Below are positions 25,323-34,759 of a DNA stretch of 64,000 nt, piece after piece (position 1 is the first letter of the stretch; every line of letters begins with the position of its first letter). The position numbers were made by a program, and so were the translations under genes. Origin of the DNA: Ruegeria sp. ANG-S4 (GTDB lineage Bacteria; Pseudomonadota; Alphaproteobacteria; Rhodobacterales; Rhodobacteraceae); assembly GCF_000814005.1 (NCBI RefSeq), contig NZ_JWLK01000005.1:372001-436000 (forward strand). Reading direction: 5' to 3'. Under the pieces are notes generated by a model that had not been told where the DNA came from, made no database searches, and saw nothing but the letters and a program-made list of their open reading frames with translations.

Positions 25323-26993
25323 TTAGGAGATGAGGCCGAACTTATAAATCTGCGGCAGGTCCGCGATGTGCTTTTCGACACCCACCATATTGTCGCGGTG
25401 GTGGCGCATCGCCGTCCGCCAATACGGCTGGATGACAACACCCTCTTCGATCATGATGGCCTGAAGCTTGGCCATTACCTCGCGACGCTGGTCCACGTCG
25501 GCGATCGAGTTCGCCTCGGCAAGCAGAGTGTCGAACTCTTCGTTCGAGAATCCGGACTCGTTCCAAGCAACACCTGACTTATACGCCAGTGCCAGGATTT
25601 GCGTGCCAAGCGGACGGTGGTTCCAGTTCGTGGACGAGTACGGGTACTTGGTCCAGTCGTTCCAGAAGGTCGATCCGGGAAGAACCGTGTGCTTGGCCTT
25701 GATGCCTGCATCGTTCAATTGAGCAACAACAGCCGCTGTTGTGTTGCGGCGCCAGTCGTCGTCGATTGATTGCACTTCGTGCTCGAAGTCACCCATGCCC
25801 GCTTCGTCCATGAGGGCTTTTGCGCCAGCCGGATCATACGGGATACGTACAATTGACGAGTCATACTCGGGGTGCATCGGGCCAACGTGGCTGTTCTCAG
25901 CAGGGATGCCGTAGCCGGACATGCCGAGTTCCAGACATACTTCGTTGTCGACCGCCATGGCCAATGCCTGACGCACACGCTTGTCGGCGTAGATTTTGTT
26001 GCCATCTGCGTCTTCGGCCAGCTGGTTTGGGCGAATAACGATCGTAAAGCCCGACGGGATTTCCGAGCGGACAAGACCGATACCATCAAAGATGTCGACA
26101 AATTCGCCAACCGACTCCCAGTTCATATCGATCTCTTCGGCCTCGTACGCAGCAAGGAAGGCCGCAGGGTCAGTACCGTAGTCGATGAACTCGATGCGGT
26201 CGATATAGCCGCCCTTGCCGGCTTCATAACCCCACCAGTCGAAGTCTTCGTTGCGAACCAGAACGCCTTTAACACCGACCTCGTGGCTTTCGGGTTTCAT
26301 GAACCCTGTGCCGATCGGGTTGCCGAGCATGTCATTGGCGTCAAAGCTGCTGTGCACGATTGCTGCCGGATAGTCGGCCATGCCCGGAATGATGGTGATG
26401 TCCGGCGCGTTGCACTTGAGCTTGACAGTATGGCTGTCGACAACGGTGATCGCGCCATCCGACGCCATCTGCGTGCCTTCATCGATCAGCGATGCCATGC
26501 GCGACGCCATCGAGTTCCCTTCGAGCGTGGCGTCACACCAGCCGGTGATGTTGCGCGCAACGTCTTCGGCGGTGAAATCATCGCCATTGTTCCACTTGAC
26601 GCCTTTGCGCACGTTCAGAGTGTACTCTGTCGCGTCGTCGTTGGCTTCCCAGCTTTCCAACAGCATGGGCTTGAACGAACCGTCATTGTTGTACTCGACC
26701 AGATATTCCAGCCAACCTGCGGTGAAGGTTGCGATCTGGGTCCAGTCATATGTACGCGGGTCTTTCAGTGCGCGTACTTCCATCTGGTAACGGATTGTGC
26801 CACCGCGCTGGGCTTCCTGCGCCGCAGCGGGGGATTGAAGTCCGATCAATCCGTACGCGGTCGGAACGGCCACACCCAGTGCCGTTGCGCGCGCAATGAA
26901 TTCACGTCGGCTCAGATGGCCGTCGCGATATTCCTGCGCGTGCATCTCAGCCGCCCAGTGCACCTTTTCTTCGGTGGATAGTTGATTACTCAT
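25323..26993 (-). CDS. ABC transporter substrate-binding protein, family 5, Tat signal
   Basis: A 556-residue periplasmic solute-binding protein of the peptide/nickel/opine family (SBP_bac_5). The N-terminus has a twin-arginine signal: SRREFIARA with Arg-29 and Arg-30, a hydrophobic core and AAAQ near 56-59. Typical family blocks follow, such as the [20 protein letters not shown] stretch near 105-125. It is the first gene of the transporter operon, with the sequence AGGGAGA before the start. The substrate cannot be read from the sequence; peptides, opines or other small polar compounds are possible. Tat export means the protein folds before leaving the cytoplasm. Confidence 0.92.
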   Translation of the reverse strand: MSNQLSTEEKVHWAAEMHAQEYRDGHLSRREFIARATALGVAVPTAYGLIGLQSPAAAQEAQRGGTIRYQMEVRALKDPRTYDWTQIATFTAGWLEYLVEYNNDGSFKPMLLESWEANDDATEYTLNVRKGVKWNNGDDFTAEDVARNITGWCDATLEGNSMASRMASLIDEGTQMASDGAITVVDSHTVKLKCNAPDITIIPGMADYPAAIVHSSFDANDMLGNPIGTGFMKPESHEVGVKGVLVRNEDFDWWGYEAGKGGYIDRIEFIDYGTDPAAFLAAYEAEEIDMNWESVGEFVDIFDGIGLVRSEIPSGFTIVIRPNQLAEDADGNKIYADKRVRQALAMAVDNEVCLELGMSGYGIPAENSHVGPMHPEYDSSIVRIPYDPAGAKALMDEAGMGDFEHEVQSIDDDWRRNTTAAVVAQLNDAGIKAKHTVLPGSTFWNDWTKYPYSSTNWNHRPLGTQILALAYKSGVAWNESGFSNEEFDTLLAEANSIADVDQRREVMAKLQAIMIEEGVVIQPYWRTAMRHHRDNMVGVEKHIADLPQIYKFGLIS

Positions 26994-27310
26994 AGATGTC
27001 TCCCTGTGACACTGATTTTTTGATTAACTTTTGCGCTACGCGACCCGGGTCGAGCCGGTCGGTAGGGCGAAGGGTTCTGACTTTCGGATTCTTTGCATCC
27101 CCATGTCGGTATTCGGCACCACTTTTTCGGCAACGTCAATGTTCGGAATCGTCATCAATTGTACAAAAGCGACATTCTCCGGGAAAGTCACAGCGGATCA
27201 CCCTAAAGCCATTGTGATCAGGTAAAGGGCGCCAATCCGGAAATGTGTCTCTGATCGCGGCCCTTCGAAGGGAAAATAAGTATTTGTAAATTAACAAAAA
27301 GGACGGATCT
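26994..27310. other. Intergenic region upstream of the ABC transporter operon
   Basis: These 317 bases lie between the start of the binding-protein gene and the stop of miaA, both on the minus strand, and should contain the transporter promoter. A perfect 12-base palindrome CGACCCGGGTCG is at 27041-27052, 48 bases upstream of the start codon. The segment near 27272-27302 is AT-rich. I see no convincing gene. Confidence 0.5.
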
Positions 27311-28192
27311 CTACGCCGCCTGCACCGAATGCCAAAGCTTCATTCGTGCCCGAAACCACGTTCGTTGCCGCTTGGCGAACTGCCGGGTCGCGATTGTCGC
27401 CCTTTCGCGGGCCTGATCAAGCGTCATCTGGCCCCTCAGATAGGCCGACAGTTCTGGCACGCCGATCGCCTTGAACGCTGGCAAAATTGGATCATACCGA
27501 TCCTGCATCGCGGCCACCTCGTCCAAGGCGCCCATGTCGAGCATGAGGTCAAATCGGCGATTGATGCGATCCGACAACCAATCCTTGTCGGTTTCAAAAA
27601 CAATGGGGACTGCATCGGCAAGATCCAGAACGGGCGCGGGCGTTTCGTCCTGCCAATCAGCCAGCGGGCGCCCGGTCGCTGTCAGAACCTCCCAGGCGCG
27701 TTGAACACGCGCCCGATTGTTGAGGTCCAGCCTTTCCAATGTGCGCGCATCGACGTCTCTTATCAACTCGGCCAGAGGGATCTGATCGGCCTTCGCCCGA
27801 ACTTCGGGCGGGATTGCCGGAATGTCGGCCATGCCTTCGGTCAGCGTGGTGAAATAAAGCCCCGTGCCGCCGACGATGATCGGACGTTGGCGGCCAGTCA
27901 ACAAAGGCGTGACTTCCCGCAACCAGTGACCCGCCGAATATGTCTGATCGAACGGAACGTGTCCGTAAAGAAGATGGTTCGCGCGGGCTTCTTCCTGGGG
28001 CGATGGACGGGCTGAGATGATGCGCCAACAGTCGTAGACCTGGCTGGCATCGGCATTGACGATCACACCGCCAAGACGTTCTGCGATCTGCAATGCTAGC
28101 TCGGATTTACCAGAGGCTGTTGGGCCTGCGATCAGCACCGGTTTGTCGTCAGGTATGGGGGGCAGGCGATCCCAAAGCCGGGTCTTTGACAT
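27311..28192 (-). CDS. miaA: tRNA dimethylallyltransferase
   Basis: A 293-residue MiaA, which transfers a dimethylallyl group to N6 of A37 in tRNAs that read UNN codons. The P-loop GPTASGKS (23-30), the Asp-rich [14 protein letters not shown] segment and the later RRFDLML and [13 protein letters not shown] blocks are family marks. An ATG three codons further upstream (28201) is possible, but the AGGA element is then only 1 base away; for the ATG at 28192 the spacing is 10, so I prefer it. It diverges from pyrH. Confidence 0.94.
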   Translation of the reverse strand: MSKTRLWDRLPPIPDDKPVLIAGPTASGKSELALQIAERLGGVIVNADASQVYDCWRIISARPSPQEEARANHLLYGHVPFDQTYSAGHWLREVTPLLTGRQRPIIVGGTGLYFTTLTEGMADIPAIPPEVRAKADQIPLAELIRDVDARTLERLDLNNRARVQRAWEVLTATGRPLADWQDETPAPVLDLADAVPIVFETDKDWLSDRINRRFDLMLDMGALDEVAAMQDRYDPILPAFKAIGVPELSAYLRGQMTLDQARERATIATRQFAKRQRTWFRARMKLWHSVQAA

Positions 28193-28297
28193 GTCGGCCA
28201 TTTCCTGGTGCCTTATTCCTTACCATCCGCATTGAACCTGCGGAGGTTTTGCTTCATTTTGCGCCGGAAATAAACCCGTGCCAGCCCGGAGCGCAAC

Positions 28298-29050
28298 ATG
28301 ACCCTTCCCCCCGCCATTGAAACCACCGAGATGCCGAAAACAAAGTACAATCGCGTGATGCTGAAAATCTCGGGCGAGGCGCTGATGGGCGATCAGGGAT
28401 TCGGACTGCACCCGCCGACCGTTCAGCGCATCGCGCAAGAGGTCAAATCGGTTCACGATTTGGGCGTGGAAATTTGCATGGTGATTGGCGGCGGCAACAT
28501 CTTTCGCGGATTGTCAGGTTCGGCGCAGGGGATGGAGCGGACCACAGCAGACTATATGGGGATGTTGGCCACGGTGATGAACGCGCTGGCCATGCAGTCC
28601 GCGCTGGAAGGCGTTGGCGTCTTCACGCGGGTGATCTCGGCAATTCGGATGGACGAAGTGTGCGAGCCCTATATCCGCCGCCGCGCCGTGCGCCACCTGG
28701 AAAAGAAACGTGTCTGCATTTTCGCTGCCGGAACGGGGAACCCTTATTTCACAACAGATACTGCTGCGACGCTACGTGCCAATGAAATGGCATGCGAAGC
28801 CATCTTCATGGGCAAAAACGGTGTTGATGGCGTCTATGACAAAGATCCTAAAACGCATGACGATGCCGTAAGGTACAAAACCGTCAGCTATGACGACGTT
28901 CTGGCCAAGCGATTGCGGGTTATGGATGCGTCGGCGATTGCGTTGGCGCGCGACAACAATTTGCCGCTGATCGTCTTCGGGCTGGATGAACCCGGTGGAT
29001 TCCGCGGCATATTGGCCGGCGAGGGGACTTACACCAAGGTTCAGGGATAG
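28298..29050 (+). CDS. pyrH: Uridylate (UMP) kinase
   Basis: A 250-residue UMP kinase of the amino acid kinase fold, making UDP from UMP and [13 protein letters not shown] (22-31) and GGGNIFRG are the nucleotide-binding motifs, and a [12 protein letters not shown] block follows. The ATG at 28298 with CGGAG upstream is chosen; the ATG at 28331 would remove an 11-residue tail and is also possible. In most alphaproteobacteria frr (ribosome recycling factor) follows; here the next gene encodes a class V aminotransferase. Confidence 0.95.
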   Translation: MTLPPAIETTEMPKTKYNRVMLKISGEALMGDQGFGLHPPTVQRIAQEVKSVHDLGVEICMVIGGGNIFRGLSGSAQGMERTTADYMGMLATVMNALAMQSALEGVGVFTRVISAIRMDEVCEPYIRRRAVRHLEKKRVCIFAAGTGNPYFTTDTAATLRANEMACEAIFMGKNGVDGVYDKDPKTHDDAVRYKTVSYDDVLAKRLRVMDASAIALARDNNLPLIVFGLDEPGGFRGILAGEGTYTKVQG

Positions 29051-29106
29051 CGCTTTCGACCGCAGCCAGACATTAGAATAGCTGAGAAACAAACAAGAGC
29101 CGAGGC

Positions 29107-30333
29107 ATGCGCACACTGGATATCGACTTCGTTCGGGCACAATTCCCCGCATTCTCGGAACCAAGCTTGCAAGGACAGGCATTTTTCCAGAATGCCGGCG
29201 GATCATACACCTGCAAGCCCGTCATTGACCGGCTTTATCGTTTTTACACGCAGCGCAAAGTTCAGCCTAATTCTCCTTTCGAGGCCAGCCGGTTGGGCGG
29301 CGAGGAAATGGATGAGGCCCGCGAACGCCTTGCTGCGTTGCTGGGTGTGGAAACGGACGAACTGAGCTTCGGTCCATCAACCACACAAAACACCTACGTT
29401 TTGGCGCAGGCTTTCCGGCAATGGTTGAACCCGGGTGACGCTGTCGTTGTAACGGATCAGGATCATGAGGCGAATTCCGGACCATGGCGCAGGCTTTCCG
29501 AAGACGGCATTGAGATCCGCGAATGGCGGATCGACCCTGAAACCGGCACGCTAGATCCGCAAGACCTTGAAAACCTGCTGGACGAACGTGTGCGCCTGGT
29601 TTGCTTTCCACATTGCTCAAACGTTGTGGGTGACATCAATCCGGTCACGGAAATAACCGCAATCGCCCACGCAGCCGGAGCGTTTGTGTGTGTCGACGGG
29701 GTATCGTACGTCCCGCACGGGTTCCCGAATGTAGGTGAATTGGGGCCGGATATCTATTTGTTTTCGGCCTACAAAACCTACGGCCCGCATCAGGGTTGCA
29801 TGGTCATTCGGCGCGCGCTTGGTCAGATGCTTCCCAATCAGGGGCATTATTTCAACGGCGATGTTCTCTACAAGCGTTTTACGCCAGCAGGCCCCGACCA
29901 CGCCCAGATCGCCGCAAGTGCCGGAATGGCTGACTATGTTGATCTTCTGTGTGACCATCACCAAGGTCCGCAAGCTGGCGCAGCGCAGCGCGGTGGCTTT
30001 GCGCATGATCTGATGCGTCGACACGAGACTGGGTTGCTTCAGCCGCTGTTGGATTCGGTCAAGAACCGAAACGCTGTCCGGCTGCTGGGCCCAGCAGAGG
30101 CTGTGCGCCGCGCGCCGACCGTTTCACTGGCCCTGAACCGGGCATCTTTGCCGGTGGCGGCTGAATTGGCGGAACACGGCGTCATGGCGGATGGCGGTGA
30201 CTTTTACGCAATGCGTACCCTGCAGGCGATGGGCATTGACCCCGATCAGGGTGTGCTTCGCCTTAGTTTCACGCATTACACTTCGCAACAGGAAATCAAC
30301 CAGTTGCTCGAGGCGCTTGACCGGGTTTTGTGA
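29107..30333 (+). CDS. Class V aminotransferase (cysteine desulfurase-like fold)
   Basis: A 408-residue PLP enzyme. Lys-223 in FSAYKTYGPHQG is the predicted Schiff-base lysine, Asp-197 in VDGVSYVPHG pairs with the pyridine nitrogen, and His-120 in DQDHEAN should stack on the ring. These fit the class V fold used by cysteine desulfurases, isopenicillin epimerases and relatives. I do not see a clear desulfurase active-site Cys loop, so the substrate is left open. The stop overlaps a possible GTG of the photolyase frame, and the genes to cysK run in the same direction. Confidence 0.85.
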   Translation: MRTLDIDFVRAQFPAFSEPSLQGQAFFQNAGGSYTCKPVIDRLYRFYTQRKVQPNSPFEASRLGGEEMDEARERLAALLGVETDELSFGPSTTQNTYVLAQAFRQWLNPGDAVVVTDQDHEANSGPWRRLSEDGIEIREWRIDPETGTLDPQDLENLLDERVRLVCFPHCSNVVGDINPVTEITAIAHAAGAFVCVDGVSYVPHGFPNVGELGPDIYLFSAYKTYGPHQGCMVIRRALGQMLPNQGHYFNGDVLYKRFTPAGPDHAQIAASAGMADYVDLLCDHHQGPQAGAAQRGGFAHDLMRRHETGLLQPLLDSVKNRNAVRLLGPAEAVRRAPTVSLALNRASLPVAAELAEHGVMADGGDFYAMRTLQAMGIDPDQGVLRLSFTHYTSQQEINQLLEALDRVL

Positions 30334-30380
30334 TCCGGGTTCAATCCTGTTTCGTACCCCTTGAAAAAACAGGGAAATGT

Positions 30381-31814
30381 ATGGAACCCGAGCACCCTCC
30401 GATCATCATGTGGTTCAGGCGCGATCTGCGCTTTTCTGATCATCCCGCTTTGCATCATGCTACGGCATCCGGGCGTCCCATCCTGCCGCTGTACATACTG
30501 GATGACCAGGTTGATGCGTTGGGTGCGGCACCAAAATGGCGGCTGGAATTGGGGCTGGAGGGTTTTGGCGAGGCTCTGAAAGACCTTGGCAGTCGGTTGA
30601 CCCTGCGGCGCGGACCGGCCTTGGACGTTTTGCTGCAGTTGATAAAGGAAACCGGCGCGACATCCGTTTTCTGGACCAGAGCCTATGATCCCGGTTCCAT
30701 CGAACGGGATACCCGGATCAAGGCCGAACTGACGCGTCAAGGGATTGAGGCACGATCCTTTGCCGGTCATCTGCTGTTCGAGCCTTGGGACGTGGCGACA
30801 AAATCGGGGCACCCATTCCGGGTTTTCACACCGATGTGGCGCGCCGTAAGCAATCGGGACATCAGCACCCCAGCCGCTGCGCCGTCCGCTTTGACGCCGC
30901 CGACTGTATGGCCGCTGTCGGACCACCTTTCACAGTGGCGGCTGGGTTATGCCATGCATCGGGGCGCCGCAGTTGTTCAGCCCTATGTACAATCGGGCGA
31001 AGCCGCGGCGCTGGCGCGGCTGGACGGCTTTCTAAGCCGTATTGGCAACTACGCAGGGGACCGGGACACATTGGATAAGGACGGAACCTCGGATCTGTCC
31101 GAATACCTGTCCTTGGGAGAAATTGGCCCGCGAACGATCTGGCACAGGGTGCAGACCGCCGCTGCATTGGGCGCGACCGGCACGGATGCCTACCTGCGGC
31201 AACTGGTCTGGCGCGAGTTCGCCTATCATTTGATGTATCACACGCCACATATGCTGACCGACAACTGGCGGCCGGAGTGGGAAGGCTTTCCCTGGAGCGA
31301 CGACGCCACCACCGAAACGGCCCAGGCCTGGATTCAGGCGCGGACGGGCATTCCAGTGGTCGATGCAGGGCTGCGGCAGATGTATGTCACGGGGCGTATG
31401 CATAACCGCGCCCGGATGATTGTCGCCAGCTACCTGACCAAGCATATGTTGGTTCATTGGAAAGTCGGGATGAATTGGTTCGCGGACTGTCTGATTGATT
31501 GGGACCCTGCCGCCAATGCGATGGGCTGGCAGTGGGTCGCCGGATCAGGGCCGGATGCAGCGCCGTTTTTTCGGATTTTCAACCCGGAAACCCAGCGCGA
31601 AAGGTTCGACCCGAACGGGGACTATGTCAGGCGTTGGATTGCGGAACTTCAACCCAACCCATGCGCCGAGGCGTTGGCCTATTTCGACGCCGTGCCGCAG
31701 TCTTGGGCGGTGTCACCGGATACGCCGTACCCGGAACCAATTGTAAGCTTGCGGGATGGACGCGCGCACGCGCTCGCGGCGTACGAAAGCAGAAAATCAC
31801 CAGTAAGGAATTGA
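30381..31814 (+). CDS. phrB: Deoxyribodipyrimidine photo-lyase
   Basis: A 477-residue photolyase starting at the ATG 30381 with AGGGA 5 bases upstream; the frame extends to a GTG at 30330, but those residues do not belong to the family. The N-terminus MWFRRDLRFSDHPAL is the antenna domain, and the C-terminal FAD region has GRMHNRARM, HWKVGMNWFADCLID and NPETQRERFDPNG. It is a class I CPD photolyase, repairing UV pyrimidine dimers with blue light through FADH. It is followed after 61 bases by a cyclopropane synthase gene, probably in one unit. Confidence 0.95.
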   Translation: MEPEHPPIIMWFRRDLRFSDHPALHHATASGRPILPLYILDDQVDALGAAPKWRLELGLEGFGEALKDLGSRLTLRRGPALDVLLQLIKETGATSVFWTRAYDPGSIERDTRIKAELTRQGIEARSFAGHLLFEPWDVATKSGHPFRVFTPMWRAVSNRDISTPAAAPSALTPPTVWPLSDHLSQWRLGYAMHRGAAVVQPYVQSGEAAALARLDGFLSRIGNYAGDRDTLDKDGTSDLSEYLSLGEIGPRTIWHRVQTAAALGATGTDAYLRQLVWREFAYHLMYHTPHMLTDNWRPEWEGFPWSDDATTETAQAWIQARTGIPVVDAGLRQMYVTGRMHNRARMIVASYLTKHMLVHWKVGMNWFADCLIDWDPAANAMGWQWVAGSGPDAAPFFRIFNPETQRERFDPNGDYVRRWIAELQPNPCAEALAYFDAVPQSWAVSPDTPYPEPIVSLRDGRAHALAAYESRKSPVRN

Positions 31815-31875
31815 AAACTTGCCAGAAACGAAATCCCGCCCTAGCCTTGCAACGCAACCGCAGAGGGGAGAGCGG

Positions 31876-33084
31876 ATGTTCCTGACGACCACACAAGGGC
31901 AGGAAAACCTGCCAAGGTATTTTGCACAAGTCTTCAAGATGCTGGGCAGTATGAATGCCGGTCGTCTTGACATTGCGCTGCCGGATGGGCGCGTTTTCCG
32001 CGCCGATGGGCGAGAGCCCGGCCCTGTGGCGCGCGTCGACATCCATGATCCGGACATTTTTGCGCGTCTGGTCCGCGAAGGCGAACTTGGGTTCTCGGAT
32101 GGTTACCTGGAAGGTGATTGGAGCACACCCGATTTGCGTGCCTTCATGGATCTTGTCCACCTTGGAACGGAAACCGTCTATGACGATTTTACCGGCAAGT
32201 TCCTTGTTCGGGCATACGAGCGGCTTCGGTTCTGGTTGCACCGGAACAACAGGTCGCAAGCCAAAAGGAACATTTCTTACCACTATGACTTGGGCAACGC
32301 GTTCTATGGGTTGTGGCTGGACGATACCATGACCTATTCAAGTGCGATTTTTGAAACCGGGCAGGAAAGTCTGGAAAAGGCACAGACCGCCAAATACGCG
32401 AGCCTTGTGGATGAAATGGGTGCGAAACCCGGCGACCATATCCTTGAAATTGGTTGCGGATGGGGTGGTTTTGCCGAATACGCCGCAAAAGAAAGGGGTC
32501 TGCGCGTCACCGGCCTGACGATCAGTCAAGAGCAGTTGAAGTTCGCAACGGAGCGTATTGAAAACGCAGGGCTTTCTGACTTGGTTGACTTCAAGCTGCA
32601 GGATTATCGTGACGAGCGCGGGCTTTACGATGGCATCGCTTCGATCGAGATGTTCGAGGCCGTGGGACAAAAGTATTGGCCGGTCTATTTCGAAACGGTG
32701 CGAGAGCGTTTGAAACCGGGCGCGCAAGCGACTTTACAGATCATCACTGTGGCCGATCATCGCTGGGAAGTTTACAAGAACGGCATTGATTTCATTCAGA
32801 AGTACATCTTTCCGGGTGGGATGCTGCCGGCCCCAAAGATCCTCAAGGAACAAATCGGTATGGCTGGTCTGGAAGTGGTCCGATCGAAGGAATTTGGCAA
32901 AAGCTATGATCTGACCCTGCGGCGCTGGTACGAGACGTTCAACGCGAAGTGGGACCAGATATCCGACTTGGGTTTTGATGAGCGTTTTCGCCGCATGTGG
33001 AATTATTATTTGACCGCCTGCGGCGCAGCCTTTGACACGGGTAATTGCGATGTGACACAGATCACGATAGCAAAACCCAGTTAA
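31876..33084 (+). CDS. cfa: Cyclopropane-fatty-acyl-phospholipid synthase family
   Basis: A 402-residue SAM-dependent enzyme. I place the start at the ATG 31876 with GAGGGGAG upstream; a TTG at 31819 would add 19 residues without a good site. The SAM motif HILEIGCGWGGFAEYAA and the later SIEMFEAVGQKYW and HRWEVYKNGIDFIQKYIFPGG blocks are standard for Cfa. It adds a methylene bridge to unsaturated chains of membrane phospholipids, a change linked with acid and oxidative stress. It sits between a photolyase gene and the tellurite-resistance pair. Confidence 0.93.
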   Translation: MFLTTTQGQENLPRYFAQVFKMLGSMNAGRLDIALPDGRVFRADGREPGPVARVDIHDPDIFARLVREGELGFSDGYLEGDWSTPDLRAFMDLVHLGTETVYDDFTGKFLVRAYERLRFWLHRNNRSQAKRNISYHYDLGNAFYGLWLDDTMTYSSAIFETGQESLEKAQTAKYASLVDEMGAKPGDHILEIGCGWGGFAEYAAKERGLRVTGLTISQEQLKFATERIENAGLSDLVDFKLQDYRDERGLYDGIASIEMFEAVGQKYWPVYFETVRERLKPGAQATLQIITVADHRWEVYKNGIDFIQKYIFPGGMLPAPKILKEQIGMAGLEVVRSKEFGKSYDLTLRRWYETFNAKWDQISDLGFDERFRRMWNYYLTACGAAFDTGNCDVTQITIAKPS

Positions 33085-33100
33085 AGGACGGACTTAACGA

Positions 33101-33541
33101 ATGCCTACTGCCGCACGCCTTGTCGCCTCAACCTGTTTGTTGGTGGTGGCGTTCTTGGTTTCGTCAATGATCATGGCAAACGGGGAAGAAGGTAAGTCCT
33201 ACGGGTATTTTCCGTTCGTCAACATGGCGCTTGGCGTTGCCTGCGGATGGGTCATCATGGGTAAACGGGCAGGTCGCGGCTGGACCGCGGGTCTGAACAA
33301 CGGCCTGACCGGGGTTGCGGCGCTTGTGTTCTGGGGCCTTTTTGTTCAAGGCACCTATGAGATGGTCCAACAAGCCATGCGCAACCGGTATGGTGGTCCG
33401 TTTGAGGCTGTCATCGCCATCTTCGAACTGGGTGTCGGGTTCGCAAGTCAATTGGCGGCGTCCGAAATTATCCTCACACTGATCGTCGGAGCGATCGTGA
33501 CGGGGTTGCTAACCGAAATCGCCGCGCGGCGCTGGAATTAA
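33101..33541 (+). CDS. trgA: TrgA family membrane protein (tellurite resistance)
   Basis: A 146-residue protein with about four membrane helices. GYFPFVNMALGVACGWVIMG and VFWGLFVQGTYEM are recognisable TrgA blocks. TrgA of Rhodobacter sphaeroides contributes to high-level tellurite resistance, though its biochemical action is unclear. It is followed by trgB and cysK as in R. sphaeroides, which strongly supports the name. The start has only a weak ribosome binding site (AAAGGACGG, about 10 bases upstream). Confidence 0.88.
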   Translation: MPTAARLVASTCLLVVAFLVSSMIMANGEEGKSYGYFPFVNMALGVACGWVIMGKRAGRGWTAGLNNGLTGVAALVFWGLFVQGTYEMVQQAMRNRYGGPFEAVIAIFELGVGFASQLAASEIILTLIVGAIVTGLLTEIAARRWN

Positions 33542-33574
33542 CCGGCATACGCGCTGCACAAGGAACTTCAAAAA

Positions 33575-34690
33575 GTGTCTGATCTGTTTTTTTATGGGAC
33601 GCTGCGGCACAAGCCGTTGCTTGAACTGGTTATGGGACGCCCGATTGGCGAGTTGTCCGTAACGGAAACCGTGTTGCCTGATCACGCGGTCTATTCCGTC
33701 AAGGATCACTTTTTTCCTATGATTGTGGCCGAGCCCGGCAGCACCGCGCAAGGCATCATCGCTCATGGGCTTGACGAAAATGATCTGAACCGTCTGGCCT
33801 TTTATGAGGGTGGCTTTGACTACGCGTTGGAACCTCGCGACCTGTTGACTACTGACGGTCGAGTTTTGCAGGCCGAGGTGTTCTTTCCGGCACCGGGCGT
33901 TTGGACACCGGGTAAGCCATGGTCTTTGGATGAATGGGCCAGCGTATGGGGGCCCGTGACGGTTTGTGCTGCGGATGAGGTTATGGCCCACTACGGTCGG
34001 GTGGAAAGCCAGGTTATCGCGCGCAGTTTTCCCGCAATTCGGTCCCGCGCCTGGGCGCGTTTGGCCGCGCAGGAACGCCAAAAAGGCCCTTCGCAAACCT
34101 CTGACGCGGACATTGTCGTCCATCAGCGTCAACGGGCGTATATCAACTACTTTGCGATGGAAGAGGTCGATTTGCAGTACCGCCGCTATGACGGTTCAAT
34201 GGGCCCCACGCTTAGCCGCAACGCTCTGATGCAGGGCAGTGTCGTCGTTGTGCTGCCATACGATCCGGTGCGAGATGTCGTTATGATTGTGGAACAATTC
34301 CGCGCGCCGGTGTTCATGATCGACGATCCGGAACCGTGGATGTGGGAAGCTGTTGCCGGAATGATTGATCCCGGAGAAACACCGGAACAGGCCGCAATCC
34401 GCGAATCCCGCGAAGAGGCACATATCGATCTTTCAGCGCTGGAGTATGCGGGCGGGGCCTATTCATCCAGCGGCTCTTCGACAGAATTCGCCCATCTGTA
34501 TGTGGGACTGGCCGAGTTGACCGAGACGACCGACAGCGGCGGCGTCGCCGATGAAGGCGAGGATATTCGAAGCAAAATTCTGCCATTTGACGAGTTTATG
34601 GATTTGGTGGATCGCAATGCTTTCAAAAATCTCCAGCTTTTGACACTGGCGAATTGGCTCGCGCGTCATCGCGAACGTTTGCGGACCTGA
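33575..34690 (+). CDS. trgB: TrgB: gamma-glutamylcyclotransferase-like and Nudix fusion
   Basis: A 371-residue two-domain protein starting with GTG at 33575. The N-terminal domain (about 1-150) is of the AIG2/GGCT type, with FYGTLR at 6-11. The C-terminal domain (about 190-365) is a Nudix hydrolase like ADP-ribose pyrophosphatases. Its box (262-284) reads GMIDPGE...RESREEAHI, so the late conserved Gly is replaced by His, while the metal-binding REXXEE glutamates are present. It probably hydrolyses an ADP-sugar. Its place between trgA and cysK supports the trgB name. Confidence 0.88.
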   Translation: MSDLFFYGTLRHKPLLELVMGRPIGELSVTETVLPDHAVYSVKDHFFPMIVAEPGSTAQGIIAHGLDENDLNRLAFYEGGFDYALEPRDLLTTDGRVLQAEVFFPAPGVWTPGKPWSLDEWASVWGPVTVCAADEVMAHYGRVESQVIARSFPAIRSRAWARLAAQERQKGPSQTSDADIVVHQRQRAYINYFAMEEVDLQYRRYDGSMGPTLSRNALMQGSVVVVLPYDPVRDVVMIVEQFRAPVFMIDDPEPWMWEAVAGMIDPGETPEQAAIRESREEAHIDLSALEYAGGAYSSSGSSTEFAHLYVGLAELTETTDSGGVADEGEDIRSKILPFDEFMDLVDRNAFKNLQLLTLANWLARHRERLRT

Positions 34691-34759
34691 CTATCCCCGC
34701 TTGTGGTCGGGGCGGGGCACCTGTAAATCTTCAGCGATACCAAATGACAAGAGGGCGCC

